Positions 26,092 through 35,450 of a stretch of 64,000 nt of DNA are shown here, one piece after another (position 1 is the first letter of the stretch; the number at the start of each line of letters is the position of its first letter). The position numbers were made by a program, and so were the translations under genes. The notes beneath the pieces were generated by a model. It saw only the letters and a program-made list of their open reading frames with translations. It did not search any database and had not been told where the DNA came from. The DNA comes from an uncultured Eubacterium sp. GTDB taxonomy: Bacteria; Bacillota; Clostridia; Lachnospirales; Lachnospiraceae. Where the stretch lies: positions 54,095 to 118,094 of the forward strand of contig CAKRGX010000006.1 in NCBI GenBank assembly GCA_934338065.1, in the 5' to 3' direction.

Positions 26092-29000
26092 TCATTTATC
26101 AGAGATCTCGCTGTGAATCTCCTGTAATGATTTTACTTCTCCGTTACCATGCTTCTGTACATAGAGGATACCTTTGATCGTTGCTTTGGCTGCCGCAATC
26201 GTAGTCATGTAAGGAATCTTTGCTTTGATAGCTGCTTTACGCAGATAGCTGTCATCGTGTACACTGTCTTTTCCTACCGGTGAGTTGATCATCAGGTCAA
26301 TATCGCCATTCGTAACAAGATCAAGAATATTTGGACGGCCTTCATGAAGTTTCTTCACAAGTTCTGCTTTTATGCCAGCCTCGGTGATGATCTCATGAGT
26401 TTTTCCGGTTGCCAGAATCTTGAATCCGGCTTCTTCAAACAACCTGGCAACTTCAACAACCTCCGGTTTGTCTTTCCGGTTGACAGAGATCAGGACAGTT
26501 CCTTTTAATGGAAGCTTCGTCTGTGTTGCTTCCTGTGCTTTGAAGAAGGCTTCGCCGTAATACGTTGATAAGCCGAGAACCTCACCTGTGGAACGCATTT
26601 CCGGTCCTAAAAGTGGATCTACTTCCGGGAACATATTAAATGGGAATACAGCTTCTTTTACACCAAAGTAAGGGATATTCTGTTCCCTTAATTCCGGAAC
26701 CGGCGACGGGCGTCCGGTAATATCCGAAGTAATGATATCAGTCGCTAATGGTACCATGCGGATATTACATACTTTGGATACCAGAGGTACCGTACGGGAT
26801 GCTCTTGGATTAGCCTCCAATACATATACTTTTCCGTTCTCAATGGCATATTGCATGTTCATTAGACCTTTTACATGCATTTCTTCGGCAATTTTTTTGG
26901 TATATTCTTTTATCGTTGCCACATTTTCATCGGATATATGAACGGAAGGAATAATACAGGCAGAGTCGCCTGAGTGAACACCGGCAAGCTCAATGTGTTC
27001 CATAACAGCAGGAACAAAAGCGTGTGTTCCGTCGCTGATCGCATCTGCTTCGCACTCCAACGCATGATTCAGGAAACGGTCAATCAGAATCGGTCTGTCC
27101 GGTGTAACACCAACAGCCGCTTTCATATAGTCAGCAAGACTTTCATCATCATAGACAACTTCCATACCGCGACCGCCAAGGACATAAGATGGACGAACCA
27201 TGACAGGATAACCGATCTGGTTGGCAATATTTAACGCTTCATCGACTGTTGTAGCCATACCTGCTTCCGGCATAGGAATCTCAAGTTTATCCATCATTTC
27301 ACGGAACAAGTCACGATCTTCAGCCAGGTCGATCACAGAAGGAGAGGTTCCGAGAATACGGACTCCGTTCTTTTCCAGTTCAGCGGCAAGATTTAAAGGA
27401 GTCTGACCGCCAAACTGAGCGATTACGCCGAGAGGTTTTTCCTTATTATAAATGCTGAGAACATCTTCTAATGTAAGCGGTTCAAAATAAAGTTTATCAG
27501 AAGTGTCATAGTCAGTGGATACGGTCTCCGGATTACAGTTGACAATGATTGTTTCAAAGCCCAGCTTCTTTAATGCCAAAGCCGCATGGACACAGCAGTA
27601 ATCAAATTCGATACCTTGTCCGATACGGTTTGGACCGCCGCCTAAGATCATTATTTTTTTCTTATCCATGCTGACCGGATTTTTGTCTTCTGCATTATAG
27701 GTGGAATAATAGTAAGCTCTGTCTTTTGTGCCACTGACATGTACACCTTCCCAGGCTTCTTCGACACCTATGGCAATTCGTTTATTGCGGATGTCTTCTT
27801 CCGGAATATTTAGGATCTGACTTAAATATTTATCTGAAAATCCGTTTTTCTTGGCAGAAATAAGCTGTTCATCTGTTGGGATAGAACCTTTGTTTTGGGC
27901 TAAAGCCTCTTCCTCTTCTACGAGTTCTTTCATCTGTTCTACAAAATAATGTTTTACTTTGGTAATGGCATAAATCTCATCAACTGTGGCGCCCTTTCTT
28001 AATGCTTCATACATAATGAAATGACGGTCACTGGATGGTGTTGCTAACATACGAAGCAGTTCGTCTTTTGACTTACTGTTATAGTCTTTAGCATATCCCA
28101 GACCATAGCGGCCGGTCTCTAAGCTGCGGATTGCCTTTTGAAAGGCTTCTTTATATGTTTTGCCAATACTCATAACTTCGCCAACGGCACGCATCTGAGT
28201 TCCTAATTTATCTTCCACACCTTTGAATTTTTCAAATGCCCAACGTGCAAATTTGATCACCACGTAGTCACCATCCGGTACATACTTGTCTAAGGTGCCG
28301 TATTTACCACATTCGATATCTTTCAGAGTGAGTCCTGTAGCAAGCATGGCGGAAACCAATGCGATAGGGAAACCGGTTGCTTTGGATGCAAGAGCGGAAG
28401 AACGGGAGGTTCTTGGGTTGATCTCGATAACAACAATTCGGTCAGAAACCGGATCATGAGCAAACTGAACATTCGTACCACCGATTACTTTTACAGAGTC
28501 TACGATACGATATGCCTGTTCCTGAAGTCTTTTCTGCACATCCTCGGAAATCGTAAGCATAGGGGCAGAACAGAATGAGTCACCGGTATGTGTTCCCATT
28601 GGGTCAATGTTTTCAATGAAACATACCGTGATCATGTCACCATTGGCATCACGTACAATTTCCAGTTCCAGTTCTTCCCAGCCAAGAATGGATTCTTCAA
28701 CGAGAACCTGACCAACAAGGCTCGCCTGAAGACCACGGGCACAGACTGTTTTTAATTCTTCCTTATTATAAACAAGACCGCCACCGGCACCACCCATGGT
28801 ATACGCCGGACGTAAAACAACAGGATAGCCCAGTTCATCAGCAATGTCAAGTGCTTCTTCCACGCTGTACGCCACCTGGCTGCGGGCCATCTCAACACCA
28901 ATCTGATCCATAGATTTCTTGAATTCGATACGGTCTTCTCCGCGTTCAATGGCATCAACCTGAACACCGATAACCTGAACGCCGTATTTGTCAAGTATTC

Positions 29001-29316
29001 CCTTACTTGCCAGTTCTGCACATAAGTTCAATCCAGACTGTCCACCTAGATTTGGCAGGACAGCGTCCGGTCTTTCCTTGGCGATGATTTGTTCCATCCG
29101 GTCTACATTTAATGGTTCGATGTAGGTCACATCAGCAATTTCCGGGTCGGTCATGATTGTTGCCGGATTTGAGTTTACTAAGACAATCTCATAACCCAGT
29201 TTGCGAAGTGCTTTACAAGCTTGTGTTCCTGAATAATCAAACTCGCATGCCTGACCAATAATGATCGGGCCGGAGCCAATGATTAAAACTTTGTTAATAT
29301 CCTCTCTTTTTGGCAT
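26092..29316 (-). CDS. carB: Carbamoyl-phosphate synthase large subunit
   Basis: 1074 aa, full length. Makes carbamoyl phosphate from bicarbonate, ATP and glutamine-derived ammonia for pyrimidine and arginine synthesis. Two homologous ATP-grasp halves: the first begins MPKREDINKVLIIGSGPIII, the second KKIMILGGGPNRIGQGIEFD; glycine-rich loops AYTMGGAGGG and SYVLGGRGMEV are visible. The C-terminal ~140 residues are the allosteric MGS-like domain (LISVNRKDKPEVVEVARLFE, LINSPVGKDS). Start ATG 29316 has AAGGAGAG upstream and the standard MPKR beginning; an in-frame ATG at 29337 is less well placed. The small subunit CarA is not adjacent, which is unusual. Confidence 0.96.
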   Translation of the reverse strand: MPKREDINKVLIIGSGPIIIGQACEFDYSGTQACKALRKLGYEIVLVNSNPATIMTDPEIADVTYIEPLNVDRMEQIIAKERPDAVLPNLGGQSGLNLCAELASKGILDKYGVQVIGVQVDAIERGEDRIEFKKSMDQIGVEMARSQVAYSVEEALDIADELGYPVVLRPAYTMGGAGGGLVYNKEELKTVCARGLQASLVGQVLVEESILGWEELELEIVRDANGDMITVCFIENIDPMGTHTGDSFCSAPMLTISEDVQKRLQEQAYRIVDSVKVIGGTNVQFAHDPVSDRIVVIEINPRTSRSSALASKATGFPIALVSAMLATGLTLKDIECGKYGTLDKYVPDGDYVVIKFARWAFEKFKGVEDKLGTQMRAVGEVMSIGKTYKEAFQKAIRSLETGRYGLGYAKDYNSKSKDELLRMLATPSSDRHFIMYEALRKGATVDEIYAITKVKHYFVEQMKELVEEEEALAQNKGSIPTDEQLISAKKNGFSDKYLSQILNIPEEDIRNKRIAIGVEEAWEGVHVSGTKDRAYYYSTYNAEDKNPVSMDKKKIMILGGGPNRIGQGIEFDYCCVHAALALKKLGFETIIVNCNPETVSTDYDTSDKLYFEPLTLEDVLSIYNKEKPLGVIAQFGGQTPLNLAAELEKNGVRILGTSPSVIDLAEDRDLFREMMDKLEIPMPEAGMATTVDEALNIANQIGYPVMVRPSYVLGGRGMEVVYDDESLADYMKAAVGVTPDRPILIDRFLNHALECEADAISDGTHAFVPAVMEHIELAGVHSGDSACIIPSVHISDENVATIKEYTKKIAEEMHVKGLMNMQYAIENGKVYVLEANPRASRTVPLVSKVCNIRMVPLATDIITSDITGRPSPVPELREQNIPYFGVKEAVFPFNMFPEVDPLLGPEMRSTGEVLGLSTYYGEAFFKAQEATQTKLPLKGTVLISVNRKDKPEVVEVARLFEEAGFKILATGKTHEIITEAGIKAELVKKLHEGRPNILDLVTNGDIDLMINSPVGKDSVHDDSYLRKAAIKAKIPYMTTIAAAKATIKGILYVQKHGNGEVKSLQEIHSEISDK

Positions 29317-29378
29317 AGTTCTCTCCTTATTCTCCAATATCTTTTGATTTAAGTAACTTTATATAGACTTAATTATAC

Positions 29379-29407
29379 ATTATAAAGCAAAATGAGGGAA
29401 ATGTATA
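29379..29407 (-). promoter_or_regulatory. Putative promoter for carB
   Basis: Minus strand TATACA (29402-29407) and TATAAT (29379-29384) with a 17-nt spacer; the -35 matches 4 of 6. No PyrR-type leader structure was recognised in the ~60-nt leader. Confidence 0.4.
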
Positions 29408-29451
29408 GAAGTTTTTTGTGCAATGTATATTCAGGAGAGTTTTATTCCTCG

Positions 29452-29482
29452 GGACGGCAGATCATTCTTTGATCTGCCGTCC
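29452..29482. terminator. Long hairpin at the 3' end of the deacetylase gene
   Basis: GGACGGCAGATCA (29452-29464) pairs perfectly with TGATCTGCCGTCC (29470-29482), 5-nt loop; it covers the last codons of the minus-strand gene. No T-run follows on either strand, so it may act as an mRNA 3' stabiliser rather than an efficient terminator. Confidence 0.5.
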
Positions 29483-30250
29483 TTCTGCATTGATTGTATA
29501 ATGATCTTTCATGATCAGGGAAGAAATAGGGACAAGTTTATACCCTTTCCCTTTCAATGTACGGATAAGTTCATCCAGTGCCTCGGCGGTATGCTTGGCA
29601 CCGTTATGACAGAGGATAATAGAGCCGTTTCCCAGATGTTTGTGCTCCGTAACCCGACGGATGATGGTAGCAGCGTCATAGTCCTTCCAGTCAAGGGAAT
29701 CCACATCCCATTGTATGGGATAATAATTGTTTTCATGGCACACCTGAATGAGCGTGTCATTATAATCACCATAAGGTGGACGGAATAAGATCATATCCCG
29801 TCCCGTTAACTTTTTAACTTTTTCATGAGGCCTCATCAGTTCATCTTTACATTGCGCAGGGGATAACTTAGACATTTGTTTGTGATTTTCACTGTGATTA
29901 CCCAGATCATGTCCGGCAGCTGCGATTGCTTTTACATCATCGGGGTATTTTTCGACCCAGCCGCCTGTCATAAAGAAGGTTACCTTAACATTGTGTTTTT
30001 TTAGCACATCTAATATTTTTCGTGTGTCTTCATTGCCCCAGGCCGCATCAAAACTCAGGGAAATTTCGGGTTTATCCTTTTCTACACAATAAATAGGCAG
30101 TTCTTTGGGATGTAGAATAGAATTACTTATCACCTCCTGATGCTTAGGATAAAGCAAAATACTGGAAGCTAACAGGGCAAAGGAAGTAAGTACGACAGCA
30201 CCGACTTTTGTAAAAAGAATCAGCTTTTCACGTTCCTGATCTATATTCAT
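29462..30250 (-). CDS. Membrane-anchored polysaccharide deacetylase (PdaB-like, NodB domain)
   Basis: 262 aa. One N-terminal membrane segment (KVGAVVLTSFALLASSILL), then an extracellular NodB-type carbohydrate esterase 4 domain. Motifs: SFDAAWGNED (the PdaB-style variant of TFDDG), NHSENH (metal-binding His pair), RPPYGDYND, WDVDSLDWK and ILCHNG. It should deacetylate peptidoglycan or another N-acetylated glycan outside the membrane. PdaB-like proteins of spore formers act in spore cortex formation, but no sporulation gene is nearby. Start ATG 30250 has GAGG 8 nt upstream. Divergent from the papain-family protease gene. Confidence 0.9.
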   Translation of the reverse strand: MNIDQEREKLILFTKVGAVVLTSFALLASSILLYPKHQEVISNSILHPKELPIYCVEKDKPEISLSFDAAWGNEDTRKILDVLKKHNVKVTFFMTGGWVEKYPDDVKAIAAAGHDLGNHSENHKQMSKLSPAQCKDELMRPHEKVKKLTGRDMILFRPPYGDYNDTLIQVCHENNYYPIQWDVDSLDWKDYDAATIIRRVTEHKHLGNGSIILCHNGAKHTAEALDELIRTLKGKGYKLVPISSLIMKDHYTINAEGRQIKE

Positions 30251-30291
30251 GTGAGTTACCTCATTTTTTTTTATATTCTATGGAAAAAATA

Positions 30292-30320
30292 TTGAAGTCA
30301 TACCAATTTTCCGATAAAAT
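30292..30320 (+). promoter_or_regulatory. Promoter for the secreted protease gene
   Basis: TTGAAG (30292-30297), 17-nt spacer, TAAAAT (30315-30320); leader of about 80 nt without an obvious structure. Confidence 0.6.
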
Positions 30321-30409
30321 AACAGTAAGATGACAGGGGAACAAGGAACTTCTGACATCATCGTATGAAAACATAAAACATAACAATTTTTTATGAAAGC
30401 AAGGAGGGC

Positions 30410-32698
30410 ATGCGTTTGAAGAGAAGAAAAGGAATTGCCATCATAACCTGTCTGGCAATGACACTAGGATTATTTTCTATTGATTTACAGGCAGAGGAAA
30501 CAACTCACCTGATTACACTGGAAGAAAAAGGTGATACCTGGGGGCGTGTGACAGACACTGGGTATATTCCGGTAAATAAAACGATTTTAAATCCGCAGGA
30601 TCTAAAGGCGGGAAGAAAGAAGAAATCCGTAGGACGGGGCGTGATACCAAGATCCTATGATGCCAGAGAAGAAGGCGACCTGAGTGAGATAAGAGACCAG
30701 GGGCAGATAGGAAACTGCTGGTCATATGCTGTTATGGGAGCATCAGAAGCTAATATTAGAAAAAAAGGATATGAAAGTAATCCTGATCTGTCAGAATACC
30801 ATCTTTCTTATTCGCTATATAATAAAGCATTAGACCCACTGGGACTTACATGGGGAGATACCTGCCGGGTTAAGAACATGAACAACAGTGTGTATTCATG
30901 GGGTGGAAATGATTATTTTGCAACATCGACACTTGCGCGGTGGCAGGGGGCAGCAGAAGAAGAGGATGCGCCTTTAACGGAATTATTTCAAAAAAACAGG
31001 AATGATATCCAGGCAATATTGCCGGAAAATATTCTCAACAAAGACAGCTATCACCTGACTGATGCAGAATATGTTTATCTGACGGAGTCAAATCGGGATT
31101 TAATAAAGGAAAAAATAATGGAGTATGGCTCCGGGACAGTGTCATATTATGCTTGTGAGAGCAATGAATATAAAAAATTTAGTAACACAGGAAATCATCA
31201 TTATACAGCATATTACTGCAATGATGTTTCCAAGGAGCAAAATCATGAGGTAATGATTGTTGGATGGGATGATAATTATGCAGTGACAAACTTTAACTCT
31301 TCCTGCCGGCCAGGGCATCCGGGAGCATGGCTTGTCCGTAATAGCTGGGGCGATTACAATGATATGAATGGGTATTTTTGGTTATCCTATGAGGATGTTG
31401 TATTAAATGCTGATTTAAATGAAAATGCAGAGGTGTGTTTTTTCTCTGTCGAGCAGAGCAGTAATTATGAGCATAACTATCAATATGATGGTGGTGTGCC
31501 GATGAAGTATATCAGAGGGTGTGAAACAGTTGCGAATGTTTTTACGATGCAGGAAAATGAAAAAATACAAGCAGTTTCTTTTTATACGCAAGAGAGAAAT
31601 GTCTCTTATGAAATTCAATTATATAAGATCGTAGACAAAAGTAAACCAACCTCAGGTACTTTGTTAGGAAGGACTATTAGCGGTAAATGCGCAGAACGTG
31701 GATATCATACCATTGATTTTACGCAAATGGGGGTAGACGATGTTGCTCTTGAAAAGGGGGCTGTGTTCTCGGTTGTTTTAAAATTAAAAGACAGTGATGG
31801 AAAACCCGCTTATTTTACCTATGATAGTAAGATAGGATATTCTGAACTGGAAGAAACGCTGACGGGTGGTGTTAACCAGAGTTTATATTTCAATGGTGCT
31901 TATTGGGTTGACTTTGCTGAAAATTATAATGCTAATTTCTGCATCAAAGCGTTTTCTTCCACAGTGGATGACGTAGTTCCAACGCCGACGCCAACGGTCA
32001 AACCAACAGAAGAACCAACGCCGACGCCAACGGTCAAACCAACAGAAGAACCAACGCCGACGCCAACGGTTAAACCAACAGAAGAACCAACGCCGACGCC
32101 AACGGTTAAACCAACAGAAGCACCAACGCCGGCACCAACAGAGAAACCGACGTCGACGCCAACGGCCAAACCAACAGAAGAACCAACGCCGACGCCAACG
32201 GTTAAACCAACAGAAGCACCGACGCCGACGCCAACGGTTAAACCAACAGAAGCACCAACGCCGACGCCAACAGTCAAACCAACAGTCAAACCAACAGTCA
32301 AACCAACAGAAGCACCAACGCCAGCACCGACAGCAAAACCAACGAATGCGCCTGCGGCCATATCGGCAAATGTTCCGGCAGAGATTATGAAATTGCAGGA
32401 TGATCCGACAGTTGAGGTACTTGTTAAGAAACTCAGCTTTAAGAAAAAGATAAAGAAGATTAAAGCAGGAAAGAAGATAAATTTAAAAAAATTGGTAAAG
32501 ATAAGTAAAAAGACAAAGGGAACTGTAAAGCTAAGATACGAATTTACAAAGAAAAAATATAAAACATACGGCTCCTTGAGCCAGCAGGGGGTATTCAAGG
32601 CGAAAAGAAAAGGACAGGGGAAAACCGTTTATGTCAGAGTAAGAGCTTTGGATGGAAGTAAAAAGACGGCAAAGATTAAAATAATTATAAAAAGATAG
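30410..32698 (+). CDS. Secreted papain-family (C1A) cysteine protease with Pro/Thr repeat linker
   Basis: 762 aa. Signal peptide (1-~28), short propeptide-like stretch, then a C1A peptidase domain (~78-345) with predicted Cys103 ([10 protein letters not shown]), His279 ([11 protein letters not shown]) and Asn311 (VRNSWGDY). A lectin-like beta domain (~350-520), of the kind often seen after bacterial C1A domains, follows. Residues ~523-645 are a repetitive [12 protein letters not shown] linker; the C-terminal ~95 residues are a lysine-rich Ig-like (Big2-like) domain. No LPxTG signal. Start ATG 30410 is only 2 nt from AAGGAGGG; the in-frame TTG at 30416 has better spacing and may be the true start. 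It may degrade host or competitor proteins at the cell surface. Confidence 0.88.
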   Translation: MRLKRRKGIAIITCLAMTLGLFSIDLQAEETTHLITLEEKGDTWGRVTDTGYIPVNKTILNPQDLKAGRKKKSVGRGVIPRSYDAREEGDLSEIRDQGQIGNCWSYAVMGASEANIRKKGYESNPDLSEYHLSYSLYNKALDPLGLTWGDTCRVKNMNNSVYSWGGNDYFATSTLARWQGAAEEEDAPLTELFQKNRNDIQAILPENILNKDSYHLTDAEYVYLTESNRDLIKEKIMEYGSGTVSYYACESNEYKKFSNTGNHHYTAYYCNDVSKEQNHEVMIVGWDDNYAVTNFNSSCRPGHPGAWLVRNSWGDYNDMNGYFWLSYEDVVLNADLNENAEVCFFSVEQSSNYEHNYQYDGGVPMKYIRGCETVANVFTMQENEKIQAVSFYTQERNVSYEIQLYKIVDKSKPTSGTLLGRTISGKCAERGYHTIDFTQMGVDDVALEKGAVFSVVLKLKDSDGKPAYFTYDSKIGYSELEETLTGGVNQSLYFNGAYWVDFAENYNANFCIKAFSSTVDDVVPTPTPTVKPTEEPTPTPTVKPTEEPTPTPTVKPTEEPTPTPTVKPTEAPTPAPTEKPTSTPTAKPTEEPTPTPTVKPTEAPTPTPTVKPTEAPTPTPTVKPTVKPTVKPTEAPTPAPTAKPTNAPAAISANVPAEIMKLQDDPTVEVLVKKLSFKKKIKKIKAGKKINLKKLVKISKKTKGTVKLRYEFTKKKYKTYGSLSQQGVFKAKRKGQGKTVYVRVRALDGSKKTAKIKIIIKR
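31978..32340 (+). repeat. Minisatellite encoding the [11 protein letters not shown](E/A) linker
   Basis: About ten degenerate 36-bp units (12 codons), with shorter 12-bp TVKP units near 32268-32307. Adjacent copies are almost identical at DNA level, so length is expected to vary between strains. Confidence 0.9.
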
Positions 32699-32707
32699 CC
32701 ATAAGAT

Positions 32708-32747
32708 AAAAAAGTCAATCCTACGGAAAAAAGGGTTGACTTTTTTT
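32708..32747 (+). terminator. Terminator after the protease gene
   Basis: AAAAAAGTCAATCC (32708-32721) pairs with GGGTTGACTTTTTT (32733-32746) including one G-U, followed by T. Its 3' arm also contains the -35 of the next promoter. Confidence 0.8.
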
Positions 32748-32764
32748 GATAGAGTCAATATAAT
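32736..32764 (+). promoter_or_regulatory. Consensus promoter of the metal efflux operon
   Basis: TTGACT (32736-32741), 17-nt spacer, TATAAT (32759-32764). The -35 is embedded in the upstream terminator; the ArsR-type operator follows directly. Confidence 0.85.
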
Positions 32765-32766
32765 AT

Positions 32767-32792
32767 AACATATGAATAAATGTTCATATGTT
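32767..32792. promoter_or_regulatory. ArsR/SmtB-type operator
   Basis: Perfect 10-bp arms AACATATGAA (32767-32776) and TTCATATGTT (32783-32792) around TAAATG. The ATATGAA-N6-TTCATAT core matches the known operator style of metal-sensing ArsR/SmtB repressors. It covers the expected transcription start, so metal-free repressor would block initiation. Confidence 0.85.
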
Positions 32793-32813
32793 GAAAGGAG
32801 AGTGGTAAACAAT

Positions 32814-33176
32814 ATGGAGAAAAATAAAGCAATAGACTGTTGTGATGGTACTATTGTGCATGAAGATCTGTTAGCTATTGTAAAAGAAAAGCTGCCACCA
32901 GAGGATGATTTATATGATCTGGCAGAACTGTTCAAAGTTTTTGGTGATTCAACAAGAATCCGTATTTTATTTGTCTTGTTTGGCGCAGAGGTTTGTGTGT
33001 GTGATCTGGCGGAAGCATTGAAGATGACTCAGTCAGCAATTTCACATCAGTTAAAAATACTGAAGCAGAGTAAGCTTGTGAAGGGAAGAAGAGAAGGAAA
33101 ATCTGTTTTCTACTCGCTTGCAGATGAACACGTAAGAACGATCATTGCCCAGGGGCTTGATCATATAGCAGAATAA
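32814..33176 (+). CDS. ArsR/SmtB family metal-responsive repressor
   Basis: 120 aa winged-helix repressor. DNA-recognition helix: MTQSAISHQLKILKQ. Two possible metal sites are visible: the CadC/ArsR-type alpha-3N site (N-terminal DCC plus VCVCDL) and the alpha-5 zinc site with spacing DxH...HxxE (ADEH, then DHIAE), as in CzrA with Glu in place of the last His. This points to Zn/Cd/Pb sensing. Start ATG 32814 is preceded by GGAGAGTGG; an upstream ATG at 32772 lies within the operator. First gene of the operon with an HMA protein and a P1B ATPase, and most likely autoregulated through the palindrome upstream. Confidence 0.93.
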   Translation: MEKNKAIDCCDGTIVHEDLLAIVKEKLPPEDDLYDLAELFKVFGDSTRIRILFVLFGAEVCVCDLAEALKMTQSAISHQLKILKQSKLVKGRREGKSVFYSLADEHVRTIIAQGLDHIAE

Positions 33177-33197
33177 AAATGAAAGGATGATATAATT

Positions 33198-33416
33198 ATG
33201 AAAAAGAAATTTAAATTGCAGGATCTGGATTGTGCTAACTGCGCAGCAAAGATGGAGGATGGAATAAAAAAAATAGAAGGAGTCAACGATGCCAGCGTGA
33301 ATTTTATGACACAGAAAATGATGGTTGATGCCGTGGATGAGCGATTTGAAGAAATTATGAATGAAGTTGTCAGAGTATGCGCAAAAATAGAACCAGATTG
33401 TAAAATCATGATGTAA
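33198..33416 (+). CDS. Free-standing heavy-metal-associated (HMA) domain protein
   Basis: 72 aa, single ferredoxin-like HMA domain with metal-binding motif DCANCAAK near the N-terminus. It is likely to carry Zn or Cd to the efflux ATPase encoded next, which lacks its own N-terminal HMA domain. Start ATG 33198 follows GAAAGGATG. Third position in order: repressor, HMA protein, ATPase, with short gaps, so one transcript. Such split forms are known in Clostridia; the fused form is more common in other bacteria. Confidence 0.9.
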   Translation: MKKKFKLQDLDCANCAAKMEDGIKKIEGVNDASVNFMTQKMMVDAVDERFEEIMNEVVRVCAKIEPDCKIMM

Positions 33417-33454
33417 TAATAATTGCAAGAGTGCTTTGCAGATTGGAGGAGCAT

Positions 33455-35326
33455 ATGACAAAAAAACAGAAAAAAATGCTGGGGCGTATCGCCGCTGCAC
33501 TTATTATCTTTTTTCTGCTTATACCGGCAGAGCATATGGGGATGCTGGACCGATGGAACCGGGTGTTTTTATTCGGTATATATATGATTCCGTATCTGAT
33601 AATAGGATATGATATTGTGTGGAAAGCGGTCAAAAATATTTCGAAAGGTCAGATTTTTGATGAAAATTTTCTGATGATGATCGCAACATTTGGAGCCTTT
33701 GGAGTAGGAGAATATTCTGAAGCAGTTGCTGTCATGCTGTTCTATCAGATTGGGGAATTGTTTCAGGGATATGCTGTTGGCAAGTCCAGGCAATCCATAT
33801 CCGATATGATGGATATTTGTCCGGAATATGCCAATATAGAGAAAAATGGAGCACTTCTCCAGATAGATCCGGATGATGTTGAGGTAGGTACGGTAATCGT
33901 GATCAAACCGGGAGAGAGAATTCCTCTTGATGGGATTGTCGTTGAAGGTGAGTCGATGATTGATACAGCAGCGTTGACTGGGGAATCTGTCCCTCGAAAA
34001 GCAAAAGCCGGGGATGAGATAATTAGTGGATGTGTCAATGGCAGTGGCACACTCAAAGTACGTACAACAAAAGAATTTGATGATTCTACGGTATCTAAAA
34101 TTCTGGAACTTGTGGAGAACGCAAGCAGTAAAAAGGCAAAAGCAGAGAATTTTATCACACGCTTTGCCAAGTATTATACGCCGGTTGTAACAATTGGGGC
34201 AGTTTTGCTGGCAATCCTGCCGCCGCTTCTGGTTGGTGGAGAGTGGTCAGACTGGATCCAAAGAGCATGTATTTTTCTGGTTATCTCCTGCCCATGTGCA
34301 CTGGTTATTTCTGTTCCACTTGGTTTTTTTGGAGGAATTGGAGCCGCATCTAAGCTTGGCGTGCTGGTAAAAGGAAGTAACTATCTGGAAGCAGTTGCGC
34401 AGATGACTACAATCGTGTTTGATAAAACAGGAACCTTGACAAAAGGTGAGTTTAAAGTAACGGAACTTCTGCCAAAGACCATATCAAAGGAAGAATTGCT
34501 TGAGATTGCAGCATTGGGAGAAGGGTATTCCAACCACCCAATAGGAAACTCTATACAGGAAGCATATGGGAGAGAAATTGACTTTTCAAGAGTGGCAGAG
34601 GCAAAAGAGATTGCAGGACACGGCATCGAAGTTCAGGTGGATGGAAGGAAAACATATATCGGAAATGAAAAAATGATGCATGCGCAGAAGATAGCGTTTG
34701 AACCATGCAGGCTGGCCGGGACGATCGTATATGCTGCACAGGAAGATCACTTTCTGGGTGCTATTGTGATCTCTGATGAGATAAAACCGGGGGCGGCTGG
34801 AGCAATTGCCGATATGAAGCATGAAGGCGTGAAGAAAAGTGTTATGCTTACCGGAGATCAGAGAGAAGTTGCTGTTCATGTAGCAGAGGAACTTAAGATT
34901 GATGAGGTATATGCGGAGCTTTTGCCGGGAGATAAAGTCGAAAAGGTAGAAGAACTGCTGGCAAAACAGAGTGAAAAGGATCACCTTGCTTTTGTAGGTG
35001 ATGGTATTAATGATGCACCGGTGCTTACCAGAGCAGATATTGGAATTGCTATGGGAAGTCTGGGATCGGATGCGGCGATTGAAGCAGCGGATGTTGTCCT
35101 GATGGACGATGATATTCGCAAAATATCGGCATTGGTACGTATTTCGCGAAAGACGCTTCGGATTGTCAAGCAAAACATTGTATTTGCTTTGGGCATAAAA
35201 GCGTTTGTTCTGTGTCTTGGAGCCTTGGGAATAGCTAATATGTGGGAAGCCGTTTTTGCAGATGTTGGTGTTTCTGTTATCGCTATTTTGAACGCAATGA
35301 GAGCACTTCGTACCGATACAAAGTAA
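33455..35326 (+). CDS. Zn2+/Cd2+/Pb2+-exporting P1B-type ATPase
   Basis: 623 aa. ATP-driven heavy-metal exporter. Seen: membrane metal site SCPCALVISVP, actuator loop TGESVPRKAK, phosphorylation site DKTGTLTKGE, nucleotide-binding SNHPIG (HP motif), hinge GDGINDAPVL, and the C-terminal DVGVSVIAILNAMR with the conserved Asp typical of the Zn/Cd/Pb (P1B-2) group. No N-terminal HMA domain; the preceding small gene provides it. Start ATG 33455 is chosen by GGAGGAG immediately upstream; an earlier in-frame ATG at 33431 lacks a ribosome site. Controlled with the ArsR repressor. Confidence 0.94.
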   Translation: MTKKQKKMLGRIAAALIIFFLLIPAEHMGMLDRWNRVFLFGIYMIPYLIIGYDIVWKAVKNISKGQIFDENFLMMIATFGAFGVGEYSEAVAVMLFYQIGELFQGYAVGKSRQSISDMMDICPEYANIEKNGALLQIDPDDVEVGTVIVIKPGERIPLDGIVVEGESMIDTAALTGESVPRKAKAGDEIISGCVNGSGTLKVRTTKEFDDSTVSKILELVENASSKKAKAENFITRFAKYYTPVVTIGAVLLAILPPLLVGGEWSDWIQRACIFLVISCPCALVISVPLGFFGGIGAASKLGVLVKGSNYLEAVAQMTTIVFDKTGTLTKGEFKVTELLPKTISKEELLEIAALGEGYSNHPIGNSIQEAYGREIDFSRVAEAKEIAGHGIEVQVDGRKTYIGNEKMMHAQKIAFEPCRLAGTIVYAAQEDHFLGAIVISDEIKPGAAGAIADMKHEGVKKSVMLTGDQREVAVHVAEELKIDEVYAELLPGDKVEKVEELLAKQSEKDHLAFVGDGINDAPVLTRADIGIAMGSLGSDAAIEAADVVLMDDDIRKISALVRISRKTLRIVKQNIVFALGIKAFVLCLGALGIANMWEAVFADVGVSVIAILNAMRALRTDTK

Positions 35327-35327
35327 T

Positions 35328-35356
35328 TTGCATTTTTAAATTAAATAGTGTATAAT
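35328..35356 (+). promoter_or_regulatory. Promoter for citrate synthase
   Basis: TTGCAT (35328-35333), 17-nt spacer, TATAAT (35351-35356). Expected start about 35363, so the hairpin at 35371-35404 is within the leader. Confidence 0.7.
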
Positions 35357-35370
35357 AACACGAGTGTCAA

Positions 35371-35407
35371 AGAGGACAGGTACTTTATAGGTATCCTATC
35401 CTCTTTT
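35371..35407 (+). promoter_or_regulatory. Hairpin in the citrate synthase leader (terminator-like)
   Basis: AGAGGA-C-AGG (35371-35380) pairs with CCT-A-TCCTCT (35395-35404) with one mismatch and ends in TTTT. Because it lies just after a promoter and 40 nt before the gene it may attenuate transcription; alternatively it terminates the metal efflux operon. Confidence 0.5.
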
Positions 35408-35450
35408 CGTATAAGACAGCATGGGGAAGAGGCGAAAGGAGGAATTTGAT

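Noticed and set aside
31924..32598. 224-codon minus-strand frame rich in Val/Gly
   Set aside because: Mirror of the [12 protein letters not shown] minisatellite of the protease; no promoter or ribosome site, low complexity.
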